A stretch of 10,211 bases of DNA from an uncultured Collinsella sp. (GTDB taxonomy: Bacteria > Actinomycetota > Coriobacteriia > Coriobacteriales > Coriobacteriaceae), in NCBI GenBank assembly GCA_902478825.1, contig CABSMK010000057.1, forward strand, positions 1-10,211. Reading direction: 5' to 3'. Numbering within the stretch: position 1 is the first letter of the stretch; every line of letters starts with the position of its first letter. A program made the translations under genes and the position numbers. Positions 1 through 5,946 of this stretch are shown one piece after another. The notes below the pieces were generated by a model. The model made no database searches and had not been told where the DNA came from. It saw only the letters and a list, made by a program, of their open reading frames with translations.

Positions 1-48
1 TCTACACCTCTCTATTCGTCGGCAGCGTCAGATGTGTATAAGAGACAG
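1..48 (+). other. Illumina Nextera i5 adapter (synthetic)
   Basis: This is not genomic DNA. Positions 1-7 (TCTACAC) are the end of the P5 primer, 8-15 (CTCTCTAT) match the Nextera i5 index 502, 16-29 (TCGTCGGCAGCGTC) are the read-1 adapter, and 30-48 (AGATGTGTATAAGAGACAG) are the 19-bp Tn5 mosaic end. Genomic sequence begins at 49. Any peptide ending in SLIHI here is encoded by the adapter. Confidence 0.98.
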
Positions 49-351
49 GAATTCCAGGCAGACGGTGCGGATGGGGCACGATGCGAGGCGCATGGCGTCA
101 TAGATCGCAAGACCCGATCGCACGCTTCCGCCGACGCTGGCGACAAATATGGTGATGGGGCGGCTGGGGTCGGTGGCATCGAGCAGGCGGATCTGCTGGC
201 ATAGGTCGTGGGCCATCGGGGTTTCGATGTTTCCCATGACGGAGAGCTCGCGACGGGCGAGCATCTCATCGTAAATGCTGGTGAGCGTGATACCTCGGGC
301 GGATTCACGCATGGTGAGGGGGCTGATGATGGGGGAATGATTGGTGTCCAT
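49..351 (-). CDS. ClpP-like serine protease subunit, N-terminal 101 residues only
   Basis: The gene resembles the N-terminal third of ClpP/S14 proteases, which form tetradecameric chambers that degrade unfolded proteins with a Clp ATPase. Residues 20-55 match the ClpP segment before the first strand, 66-76 read ITIFVASVGGS where ClpP has the strand plus NSPGGS, and 80-101 (GLAIYDAMRLASCPIRTVCLEF) match the following helix and strand. The start is ATG at 351, preceded by an AAAGGAG site (357-363 on the plus strand) at 5 nt. The 3' part, with the catalytic Ser, His and Asp, is missing because the read enters the adapter at 48, so activity cannot be judged. The Asn and Pro of the usual NSPGGS loop are replaced by Ala and Val, suggesting a divergent paralogue rather than housekeeping ClpP. 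It lies 63 nt after the unrecognised gene on the same strand and is probably co-transcribed with it. A phage-type S14 protease is less likely, since no phage genes are visible. Confidence 0.8.
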
Positions 352-356
352 GAGGA

Positions 357-363
357 CTCCTTT
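357..363 (-). promoter_or_regulatory. Ribosome binding site of the ClpP-like gene
   Basis: On the minus strand the sequence reads AAAGGAG, then five bases, then ATG at 351. It fixes the start of the truncated ClpP-like gene. Confidence 0.75.
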
Positions 364-414
364 CTGTTGGTTGTGTTGTGGAATAGGATTGTTGCCCGCG
401 GAGGGGCTGGCGGG

Positions 415-1305
415 CTACAGGGTTCGTCCGAGCCTGAGATCGAGCTCGGTTGTGGGGCAGGCTGCCTGTTCGTGCGGCTCGCAAGCGCCAAGGGCTCCAA
501 AGCGATGGAGCGTTGCGACGGGCGTGGTGTAGGCGAGCCGCAGCTGATGCTCGACAGGGGCGCATCCGTCATTTTTGTAATGAGCCGCGTAGTACTGCGC
601 GATGCTGGCGTTCATCTCGCTGCCATTGCGATGGCGCTCAAACTGGCGTCTGCAGGTCTCGATGATCTTTGCTACCGACTTGGGTGCCGTCGCGGGAACA
701 AGGGCGAGATAGCCCTCAAATAGCTCGTTGATGCTCAGGAGGCACAGCAGGTCGATCAGCGTCCTTATGGCTGCTCCCTCGGCGGAAAAGTGCGCGGTCA
801 TGCGGTTATATCGGTTGCGGTCGACGATGGCCGCATGGGGTCTTGGAGTTTTCTGCCCCGTGGTCCCGGGCTTTTGCCGCGCCTGTGAATTGAGCTCGAC
901 GTTGCAGCGCTTGAGGCCGTCCAACGGAAGGAACAGTGCGGTGCGCAGGGTGTTCCGCTTGCTTTCGAGTTCATGACGCTCGTCGGGTTCCCATTCGAGC
1001 TTGAGTTTCGTGTCGAGCGCCGTAAGCATATGGGCTAGGCAGCCTACGGTAAGAACGCACGAATCGTTGTCGCGTTTTGGGGCATAGGGGTCTGTCAGCT
1101 TGCGAATGTCGGGGTCGCCCATGATCTTTGTGCAGCGCTTCAGCAGTTGAGGGTGGTCGGCCAAGATCGTCGCGAGCGGTAGCGACGCGTAGTTCTTGAT
1201 GGTCGCGGCGGCAAAGGCGGCGTCATATTCGTTTGCATATGCTCGCTCAATTCGGGCATCCAGAATGCTTTTCTTATCGCCGTCTTCAGCGTGGTGGTTT
1301 GTCAT
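415..1305 (-). CDS. Unrecognised 296-residue protein
   Basis: I do not recognise a family. The start is ATG at 1305 (MTNHHAEDGDKKS), chosen because GGAG lies 5 nt upstream (1311-1314 on the plus strand). The frame stays open to an ATG at 1461, but that start has no ribosome site and the added 52 residues are a His/Gln-rich translation of short DNA repeats. The protein looks soluble and largely helical, with many charged residues and no signal peptide. A hydrophobic stretch at about residues 184-205 (RTLIDLLCLLSINELFEGYLAL) looks like a buried amphipathic helix rather than a membrane segment. Cysteines are scattered without a zinc-finger spacing. It is upstream of the ClpP-like gene on the same strand and probably in its operon, so it might be a substrate, an adaptor or an unrelated neighbour. 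That link rests only on position. Confidence 0.6.
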   Translation of the reverse strand: MTNHHAEDGDKKSILDARIERAYANEYDAAFAAATIKNYASLPLATILADHPQLLKRCTKIMGDPDIRKLTDPYAPKRDNDSCVLTVGCLAHMLTALDTKLKLEWEPDERHELESKRNTLRTALFLPLDGLKRCNVELNSQARQKPGTTGQKTPRPHAAIVDRNRYNRMTAHFSAEGAAIRTLIDLLCLLSINELFEGYLALVPATAPKSVAKIIETCRRQFERHRNGSEMNASIAQYYAAHYKNDGCAPVEHQLRLAYTTPVATLHRFGALGACEPHEQAACPTTELDLRLGRTL

Positions 1306-1339
1306 AGCTTCTCCAATCGGTTGATGTTCGTGCTGTTTG

Positions 1340-1388
1340 TTGATGTGTTGGTTGTCGTGAGTGATGTGCTTGCCGTGGGTGATGTGCT
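1340..1388. repeat. Short direct repeats GTGATGTGCT
   Basis: GTGATGTGCT occurs exactly at 1361-1370 and 1379-1388, an 18-bp period. A related copy, TTGATGTGTT, lies at 1340-1349, 21 bp earlier. They sit 35-85 bp upstream of the minus-strand start at 1305. They could be regulator sites or simple slippage repeats. Confidence 0.5.
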
Positions 1389-1472
1389 GACGTTGGGGTG
1401 CTATGCGGTTTTCAATGAGCCCGTGAGGCAGTTGCTGCAGGGGTGGGATGGAACGGCCCATGCAAGGCGGAA

Positions 1473-1504
1473 GGCATCGTGCTCAAAATCGAGACAGCAA
1501 TGCC
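1473..1504. repeat. Imperfect inverted repeat
   Basis: GGCAT-cg-TGCT (1473-1483) pairs with AGCAATGCC (1496-1504), giving 9 base pairs with a 2-nt bulge and a 12-nt loop. It has no T-run. It may be an RNA structure in the leader of the minus-strand operon, or chance. Confidence 0.35.
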
Positions 1505-1622
1505 CTGGGTGCCTCACATGTGGCAGTTACCTCATTAAGTTGTCATTGCGTTTGGGGTTGTACTTTGCCGATCTTCCTTCTCTTACACGCTAAAACTCAA
1601 ACTTCATATGCTCGATCTACTT

Positions 1623-1644
1623 AAAACCGCAACGGCGGTTTTTT
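1623..1644 (+). terminator. Bidirectional intrinsic terminator
   Basis: AAAACCGC (1623-1630), loop AACG, then GCGGTTTT (1635-1642) extending to six T residues (1639-1644). The A-run on the other side would make it work on the minus strand too. No gene ends into it from either side, so it may terminate an unannotated small transcript or insulate the divergent promoters. Confidence 0.6.
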
Positions 1645-1782
1645 ATCAACTTATATGTCGGAACGCGTCTTTGCAAGTACTTTTTTGCCTTTGTTTCAAA
1701 TGGGGTGGTTTTGCAACCGTCATACGCGCGCTGTGCGAACGTGCCCCGGCTCGGATAAGATAGTGCGCGATAAAAACGATGC

Positions 1783-1789
1783 AAGGAGG
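1783..1789 (+). promoter_or_regulatory. Ribosome binding site of the Cof-like HAD gene
   Basis: AAGGAGG lies five bases before ATG 1795 and fixes that start. Confidence 0.85.
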
Positions 1790-1794
1790 CACAT

Positions 1795-2637
1795 ATGGCA
1801 ATTAAAGCCATCGCAATGGATATCGACGGTACGCTTACCAACGATCAGAAGGTGATCAGCCCGCGTACGCGCGAGAAGCTGCTCGCGGCGCAGGAATCGG
1901 GTATTAAGCTCATCTTGGCTTCGGGCCGTCCCGCATGGGGGCTACATGCTCTGGCACAGGAGCTCGACCTCCAAAACCATGACGGTCTGCTAGTCGCTTT
2001 CAATGGCGCGCATGTGGTCGACGCTCAGACCGATGAGGTCCTTTTTGACCAGGCCATGCCAGCTGACGAACTGCACCGTCTGATTGATCACCTGCAAAAC
2101 TATGATGTGATCCCCATGATCTCGCTCGGGCGCGACCTGCATGTAGAGGACTCGTATCGCTGCATGATTACACTGCCGGACGGCTCGCAGAAGAATATCG
2201 TCAAATACGAGCGCGATGCCTGCGACCTTAAGATCCGCGAGGTCGAGAGCTTGCATGAGGTCGTGGACACTTATCCCGTAGACAAGCTGCTGACGGCAGG
2301 CGATCCGGCCTACCTGCAGGCGCATTACGAGGAGATGTATGCGCCCTTTACCCAGACGCTTTCGGGCATGTTTACGGCCGACTGGTACTTTGAGTACACG
2401 GCGCCCGGTATCGACAAAGCCCGTGCGCTCGAGGGTGCCCTGCCCAAGCTCGGCATCGATGCCAGCGAGGTCGTATCGTTTGGCGACGGCCAGAACGACA
2501 AGTCCATGATTGAGTGGGCCGGCACCGGTGTTGCCATGGGTAACGCCGTCGACGAGGTCAAGGCTGTGGCCCAGATGGTGACCGCCAATAATAACGAAGA
2601 CGGCATTGCAGTGGCGCTGGATAAGCTGCTGGGTTAG
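1795..2637 (+). CDS. Cof-type HAD-IIB family phosphatase
   Basis: A cytosolic HAD-superfamily hydrolase of the Cof/YbiV/YidA type (COG0561). These are Mg-dependent phosphatases, usually of sugar phosphates or cofactor phosphates, with loose specificity. All four HAD motifs are visible: motif I DIDGTLT with nucleophile D9 and acid/base D11; motif II S43 in LASGRP; motif III K208; motif IV GDGQND with D231 and D235. The C2-type cap domain fills about residues 80-195, and 280 residues is normal for the family. The start has AAGGAGG at 5 nt. A terminator-like hairpin follows 22 nt after the stop, and then a second HAD gene. The substrate cannot be told from sequence. Dephosphorylation of a sugar phosphate is a fair guess, but a link to the downstream Amadori operon is only positional. 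Confidence 0.93.
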   Translation: MAIKAIAMDIDGTLTNDQKVISPRTREKLLAAQESGIKLILASGRPAWGLHALAQELDLQNHDGLLVAFNGAHVVDAQTDEVLFDQAMPADELHRLIDHLQNYDVIPMISLGRDLHVEDSYRCMITLPDGSQKNIVKYERDACDLKIREVESLHEVVDTYPVDKLLTAGDPAYLQAHYEEMYAPFTQTLSGMFTADWYFEYTAPGIDKARALEGALPKLGIDASEVVSFGDGQNDKSMIEWAGTGVAMGNAVDEVKAVAQMVTANNNEDGIAVALDKLLG

Positions 2638-2659
2638 AATCGCCGATAGTGCATGGCTC

Positions 2660-2688
2660 GGGCGTCCGCTTGTGGGCGCCCTTTTGTT
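2660..2688 (+). terminator. Hairpin with T-run between the two HAD genes
   Basis: GGGCGTCC (2660-2667), loop GCTTGT, then GGGCGCCC (2674-2681) form an 8-bp stem with one G-T pair, followed by TTTTGTT. It should terminate the Cof-like transcript. It ends only 12 nt before the next gene's start codon, leaving no room for a promoter between them. Confidence 0.7.
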
Positions 2689-2700
2689 AGGGAGGGTGCC

Positions 2701-3360
2701 GTGTCCGCATTTCCGTTCGACGCCGTTATCTTTGACATGGACGGCGTGATTGTCGATACCGAGTATTACTACCTGGGCGAGACCGCCGCGTTTGCCAAGG
2801 AGCTTGGGCTTAATCTGACTCAAGAGGAGTTAAATGGGCAGGTTGGTACTTCGCATCAGTTCTTCCTGCGTATGCTGGTCGATTGGTTTGAGCGCGCCGG
2901 TAAGGGGCATTTAACTGGCGAGGAAGCGTTGGCCCGTTGGGACGAGTGGGCGCATGAGCGTCCGCGCGACTATCAGGCTTTGATTAACCCAGGCGCCGTG
3001 GATACGATTCGAGAGCTGCCGCGCCGTGGCGTTCGCGTGGCGCTTGCCAGCTCGTCTCCCATGGATAGCATCGAGGAAGTGCTCAATGCGTGCGGGCTGT
3101 CGGATGCCTTTGAGTATGTGGTGAGCGGCGAGCAGTTTAAGGAGAGCAAGCCCGAGCCCGACATCTACCTGCATGCGCTGGACCTGCTGGGGCTGCCCGC
3201 GAATCGCTGCTGCTGCGTCGAGGATTCGGTGCCTGGCATCACTGCCGGCAAGCGAGCCGGCCTGACAGTCATTGCCAAGCGCGAGGAGCGCTTTGGCTTT
3301 AGCCAGGATGCCGCGGACAAGATTATCGACCAGCTGCCGGAGCTGCTCACGCTTTCTTAG
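2701..3360 (+). CDS. HAD-IA family hydrolase, beta-phosphoglucomutase-like
   Basis: A cytosolic HAD of the beta-phosphoglucomutase/phosphatase-like group (COG0637), acting on phosphorylated sugars or similar metabolites. I chose GTG at 2701, giving 219 residues, because GGAGG (2691-2695) is 5 nt upstream. The ATG at 2653 would place the N terminus inside the terminator hairpin and adds residues unlike the family. Motifs: FDMDGVIVDTE with D12 and D14; SSS at 117-119 (motif II); K150 in KESKPEPDIY (motif III); E174-D175 in VEDS (motif IV). A helical C1 cap spans about 22-90. True beta-phosphoglucomutases also use D14 and a cap Lys/Arg, but a plain sugar-phosphate phosphatase is equally possible. 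The C-terminal LPELL segment is typical. Expression probably needs read-through of the upstream hairpin or an internal promoter. Confidence 0.9.
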   Translation: MSAFPFDAVIFDMDGVIVDTEYYYLGETAAFAKELGLNLTQEELNGQVGTSHQFFLRMLVDWFERAGKGHLTGEEALARWDEWAHERPRDYQALINPGAVDTIRELPRRGVRVALASSSPMDSIEEVLNACGLSDAFEYVVSGEQFKESKPEPDIYLHALDLLGLPANRCCCVEDSVPGITAGKRAGLTVIAKREERFGFSQDAADKIIDQLPELLTLS

Positions 3361-3411
3361 GGGTGAGGTAGTTGCGCGTTTTTCGGGTCTGATGAGTAAA
3401 TACCCGACATT

Positions 3412-3440
3412 TTGGTGCGGCAGCAAGCATACTTTATGCT
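3412..3440 (+). promoter_or_regulatory. Weak sigma-70-type promoter candidate for the GntR gene
   Basis: TTGGTG (3412-3417), a 17-nt spacer and TATGCT (3435-3440) match the consensus at 3 of 6 and 4 of 6 positions. The -10 falls within the inverted repeat AGCATA-ctt-TATGCT (3426-3440), which would suit autoregulation. The matches are weak. Confidence 0.35.
3426..3440. repeat. Inverted repeat, possible operator
   Basis: AGCATA-CTT-TATGCT is a perfect 6-bp dyad. Its right arm is part of TTATGCTAA (3434-3442), which matches TTATGCAAA before the carrier gene (4419-4427) at 8 of 9 positions. It is a candidate site for the GntR protein, but the dyad axes of the two sites do not align exactly. Confidence 0.4.
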
Positions 3441-3444
3441 AATG

Positions 3445-3483
3445 CGGGCTTAAGGACTTGCTGAATGCCCTTAAGCCCGTTTT
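3445..3483 (+). terminator. Strong hairpin with short T-run upstream of the GntR gene
   Basis: CGGGCTTAAGG (3445-3455) pairs perfectly with CCTTAAGCCCG (3469-3479) around a 13-nt loop, followed by TTTT. It is likely the terminator of the HAD genes. Only 27 nt separate it from the GntR start, so the regulator's own transcript may also pass through it. Confidence 0.75.
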
Positions 3484-3510
3484 AGACTTAATTGTGCTGG
3501 GAGAGGGTAT

Positions 3511-4254
3511 ATGCCACCGACTGAAGGGCTAACTGATGGTAAAGCAGCGATACCGCTGTACCAACAGGTTATTGATATCATTAAAAACGAAATCAACTCC
3601 GGTGCCTACAAGGCGGGCGCGCGGATACCCAACGAATTCGAATTGGCTGAGAGCTATAAAGTTGGCCGCGTTACCGTGCGACGCGCTATTGAGGAGCTCG
3701 TCCAGCAGGGCTATCTAACGAAGCGGCAGGGGAAAGGCACGTTTGTCAATGCCCCCAAGCTTAAGCGCAAGATTCGCCAGAAGGATGACGTTCAGAGTTT
3801 TTCGGACGCATGCCGCGTTAACGGAATGGAGCCGGGGGCGTGCGTCATTTCGAGAAAGATACTGCCGGCAGATTCTACCGAAGCGCAGTTCTTTGGTGTT
3901 CCCGTTGGAACTGATTTGATTTGCGTTGAGCGTGTACGTACTGCCGATGGAGTCCCCGTCATGCTCGAGAACAACATATACGTTTACGAGGACAACGCCT
4001 ATCTATCAACGGCACCTCTATCTAACCAATCCATTTTTGAGTTCGTGCGCAACCGGACGGGCCGCACGCCCGCGTTTACCGACCCGTGCACGCTCGAGAT
4101 CGCGTGCGCGTCGCCCGAGGTCGCTCGGCTGTTGGCAGTTCCCGTTGGCGAACCCTTGTTTTATATGGAAGCCTTCTTTTTCGATGAGCAGCGACGGCCG
4201 TTTATCATCGGTCGTCAGCGGATCGTTGGGTCTCGCTACGTTTTTGACATCTAG
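3511..4254 (+). CDS. GntR/HutC-family transcriptional regulator with UTRA domain
   Basis: A DNA-binding regulator that probably controls the downstream Amadori-product operon. An N-terminal winged helix-turn-helix spans about residues 14-80 (PLYQQVIDIIKNEI; recognition region GRVTVRRAIEELVQQGYL; wing RQGKGTFV). A UTRA effector domain fills about 95-245, ending in the typical RPFIIGRQRIVGSRYVF. The length of 247 residues is normal. HutC-type regulators bind short palindromes as dimers and release DNA on binding a metabolite, often a phosphorylated sugar. Regulators of this family accompany known Amadori operons (FrlR of Bacillus). ATG 3511 is preceded by GGGAGAGGG at 3 nt, which is close. A hairpin ends the gene and the carrier gene starts 219 nt after its stop. 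The effector is not known, but a fructosyl-amino acid or its 6-phosphate fits the neighbours. Confidence 0.92.
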   Translation: MPPTEGLTDGKAAIPLYQQVIDIIKNEINSGAYKAGARIPNEFELAESYKVGRVTVRRAIEELVQQGYLTKRQGKGTFVNAPKLKRKIRQKDDVQSFSDACRVNGMEPGACVISRKILPADSTEAQFFGVPVGTDLICVERVRTADGVPVMLENNIYVYEDNAYLSTAPLSNQSIFEFVRNRTGRTPAFTDPCTLEIACASPEVARLLAVPVGEPLFYMEAFFFDEQRRPFIIGRQRIVGSRYVFDI

Positions 4255-4266
4255 GACATTGCGAAT

Positions 4267-4302
4267 GGAAGCGCCCGGTGGATCATCTCACCGGGCGTTT
4301 CC
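4267..4302 (+). terminator. Hairpin terminator after the GntR gene
   Basis: GGAAGCGCCCGGTG (4267-4280) and CACCGGGCGTTTCC (4289-4302) pair over 14 bp with one G-T pair and an 8-nt loop. The T-run is short (TTT) and part of the stem. It separates the regulator from the operon, so the operon likely has its own promoter. Confidence 0.65.
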
Positions 4303-4304
4303 AT

Positions 4305-4333
4305 ACCGTTCACGGCGCGAACACAACCGTTCA
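4305..4333. repeat. Direct repeat ACCGTTCA, 21-bp period
   Basis: ACCGTTCA occurs at 4305-4312 and 4326-4333, two helical turns apart and upstream of the operon promoter region. A small CCGC-gtt-GCGG dyad follows at 4335-4345. It is a possible activator site, or chance. Confidence 0.3.
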
Positions 4334-4364
4334 ACCGCGTTGCGGCAATCAGTTTGAAATTATC

Positions 4365-4394
4365 TTGATGAAGAAAAAAAGCTGCTGGTAATCT
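4365..4394 (+). promoter_or_regulatory. Weak promoter candidate for the Amadori operon
   Basis: TTGATG (4365-4370), an 18-nt spacer and TAATCT (4389-4394) lie in an A/T-rich stretch. Matches to consensus are modest. The inverted repeat at 4409-4431 would start about 15 nt downstream of the -10, where a repressor could block transcription. TTGAAA at 4354-4359 is another -35 candidate without a good partner. Confidence 0.3.
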
Positions 4395-4408
4395 ATGGGA
4401 CGTCATAG

Positions 4409-4431
4409 AACGTTTGCCTTATGCAAACGTT
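4409..4431. promoter_or_regulatory. Perfect 9-bp inverted repeat, probable operator
   Basis: AACGTTTGC (4409-4417), CTTAT, GCAAACGTT (4423-4431) form a perfect dyad of 23 bp, 42 nt before the carrier start. No T-run follows, so it is not a terminator. Its position between promoter candidate and first gene, next to a GntR gene, makes it the best operator candidate in the window. Confidence 0.6.
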
Positions 4432-4473
4432 GAAGCGAGATGCGATGCAGTCTCGAGTTCTTTGGAGGTATCT

Positions 4474-5937
4474 ATGTCAGATACGAAGGCGAAGAAGACA
4501 AACAGACGTTTTAAGTTCAAACTACCGCATGTCTATACGATCATGTTCTTGCTGATCGTTGTCTTTGCGGTCCTGACTTGGATCGTTCCCTCTGGTCAGT
4601 ATCAGCGCAAGACGATTTCGACAGCGGCGGGCGAGCGTGAAGTCGCCGTTGCTGGAACCTATGAACAGGTCGATAAGAACTACACCGATTCCGAGACCGG
4701 CGAGACCATCAATCTGGGCCAGGATATCTTCGCGGTTCTGCAAGCGCCCACCAAGGGTATCCAAGAGGCTGCCGACGTCGTTGCGTTCGTCTTATTGATT
4801 GGCGGATCGTTCGCGATCATCACCAAGACCAACGCTTTGAATGCCGGCATGAGCCGTGTGATTAAAAAGCTCAAGAACAAGGACATCCTCATCATTCCCA
4901 TCACGATGACATTGCTGTCCATTTGCGGCACTACGTTTGGTATGTCTGAGGAAGCCCTGCCGTTCTATGCCATCTTCATTCCCATCATGATGGGTATCGG
5001 TTATGACTCGATGACGGCATTCATCATCTGCTTCCTTGGTCCTAACCTGGGATATTGTGCTTCGACCATCGACCCGTTTAATGTTTTGATCGCCCAAGGC
5101 ATCATTGGCATCGAGGGTAATCCGCAACTGTGGCTGCGCGCCGTTTCTTGGGTCATCTTCACTGCCGTCGGTATCGCATGGGCCATGCGCTACGCCATGC
5201 GCGTCAAGAAAAACCCCGAGTCGTCCATTGTGTACGAGGACGATAAGCTCAAGCGTATCGAGTTTTCCGTGACCGATGCCTCCATCGAGGAAGAGTTCAC
5301 TATCCGTCAGAAGCTCGTGCTTATCGATTTTGCTTGCGGTATGGGCATTATCGTCTGGGGTCTTGTTACCCAGGGCTGGTACATGAATGAGATTTCCGCC
5401 GTGTTCCTTGGCATGGGCTTGCTTGCCGGTATCCTGGGCGGCCTTGACCAGCAGACGATCGCAGAGGAGTTCGTTAAGGGTCTCGCCGACTTTGCGTACG
5501 CTGCCATCGTTATCGGTATCGCTCGCGGTATTCTGGTCATCGCCGAGGGCGGCATGATCATCGACACCATCCTCCAGGCGCTCGCTACCGCGCTTGCCGG
5601 TGCACCCGCCGCCGTCTACACCACGTTTATGTATATCGTTCTTGGCCTGCTCTCTTTGCTGGTTCCCTCGAGTTCTGGCCTGGCGGCGCTCACCATGCCC
5701 GTTATGGGCCCCCTGACCGAGCTCATGGGCCTCAATCCCGAGGCGGCCGTCACCGCGCTCCAGTTTGCCAACCAGACCATCAACACCATCAGCCCCGTGG
5801 CGGGCATGACGGTCGCCGGTCTTGCCGTGGCTAGGATTTCGTTTGGCCAATGGTGGAAGACCATTTGGAAGTTCTTCATTTTCATGGTCGTCTTTGGCGT
5901 GATTGTAACGGCAATCTCTGGCATGCTTCCGGTGTAG
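4474..5937 (+). CDS. YfcC-family membrane carrier, probable importer of the operon's substrate
   Basis: A polytopic inner-membrane secondary transporter resembling the YfcC family (COG1288; Pfam C4-dicarboxylate anaerobic carrier / ArcD-like). ATG 4474 (MSDTKAKK) is preceded by GGAGG at 5 nt and gives 487 residues, normal for the family. The ATG at 4414 lies in the palindrome and has no ribosome site. A basic N terminus precedes TM1 at about 20-38; a hydrophilic loop at about 40-85 and some ten further hydrophobic segments follow. Family-like segments are TFGMSEEALPFY, SSSGLAALTMPVMGP and NTISPVAGMTVAGLA. Family members are annotated as amino-acid or dicarboxylate carriers, mostly without proven substrates. 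As first gene of an operon with a deglycase and kinase, it likely imports an Amadori compound. E. coli frl uses an APC-type permease instead. The next gene begins 9 nt after its stop. Confidence 0.88.
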   Translation: MSDTKAKKTNRRFKFKLPHVYTIMFLLIVVFAVLTWIVPSGQYQRKTISTAAGEREVAVAGTYEQVDKNYTDSETGETINLGQDIFAVLQAPTKGIQEAADVVAFVLLIGGSFAIITKTNALNAGMSRVIKKLKNKDILIIPITMTLLSICGTTFGMSEEALPFYAIFIPIMMGIGYDSMTAFIICFLGPNLGYCASTIDPFNVLIAQGIIGIEGNPQLWLRAVSWVIFTAVGIAWAMRYAMRVKKNPESSIVYEDDKLKRIEFSVTDASIEEEFTIRQKLVLIDFACGMGIIVWGLVTQGWYMNEISAVFLGMGLLAGILGGLDQQTIAEEFVKGLADFAYAAIVIGIARGILVIAEGGMIIDTILQALATALAGAPAAVYTTFMYIVLGLLSLLVPSSSGLAALTMPVMGPLTELMGLNPEAAVTALQFANQTINTISPVAGMTVAGLAVARISFGQWWKTIWKFFIFMVVFGVIVTAISGMLPV

Positions 5938-5946
5938 GTGGTTGTG

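Larger units (their letters stand above)
1306..1794. other. Divergent intergenic region without a supported gene
   Basis: This 489-nt stretch separates the minus-strand operon from the plus-strand HAD gene. It contains short direct repeats (1340-1388), an imperfect inverted repeat (1473-1504), a CACATGTG palindrome (1515-1522) and a bidirectional hairpin terminator (1623-1644). I find no tRNA, no recognisable riboswitch and no convincing small ORF with a ribosome site. Promoters for both directions should lie here. The best plus-strand -10 candidate is TAAGAT at 1756-1761, but its -35 partner (GTGCGA, 1733-1738) is poor, so I do not call it. Confidence 0.6.

Noticed and set aside
49..54. EcoRI site exactly at the adapter junction, suggesting a cloning scar
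   Set aside because: GAATTC continues the ClpP-like reading frame, the other end has no such site, and a single 6-mer can arise by chance.
12..572. 186-codon minus-strand frame ending in LLYTSDAADE
   Set aside because: Its C terminus is adapter translation and it overlaps the ClpP-like and unrecognised genes in another frame. The Pro/Ser-rich sequence is typical of a shadow frame.
1306..1461. N-terminal extension of the unrecognised gene to ATG 1461
   Set aside because: The extension is a His/Gln-rich translation of short DNA repeats with no ribosome site, while ATG 1305 has GGAG at 5 nt.
1306..1794. CRISPR array or tRNA in the divergent region
   Set aside because: The repeats are too short and too few for CRISPR, and no cloverleaf or tRNA consensus boxes are visible.
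2653..2700. ATG 2653 as start of the second HAD gene
   Set aside because: It would run through the terminator hairpin and has no ribosome site. GTG 2701 has GGAGG at 5 nt.
1990..2823. 277-codon open frame on the minus strand over the Cof-like HAD gene
   Set aside because: It overlaps a clear HAD gene with all motifs and crosses a terminator. No ribosome site or domain is seen.
4414..4473. Upstream ATG 4414 for the carrier
   Set aside because: It lies in the palindrome and lacks a ribosome site; ATG 4474 has GGAGG at ideal spacing and gives a normal N terminus.
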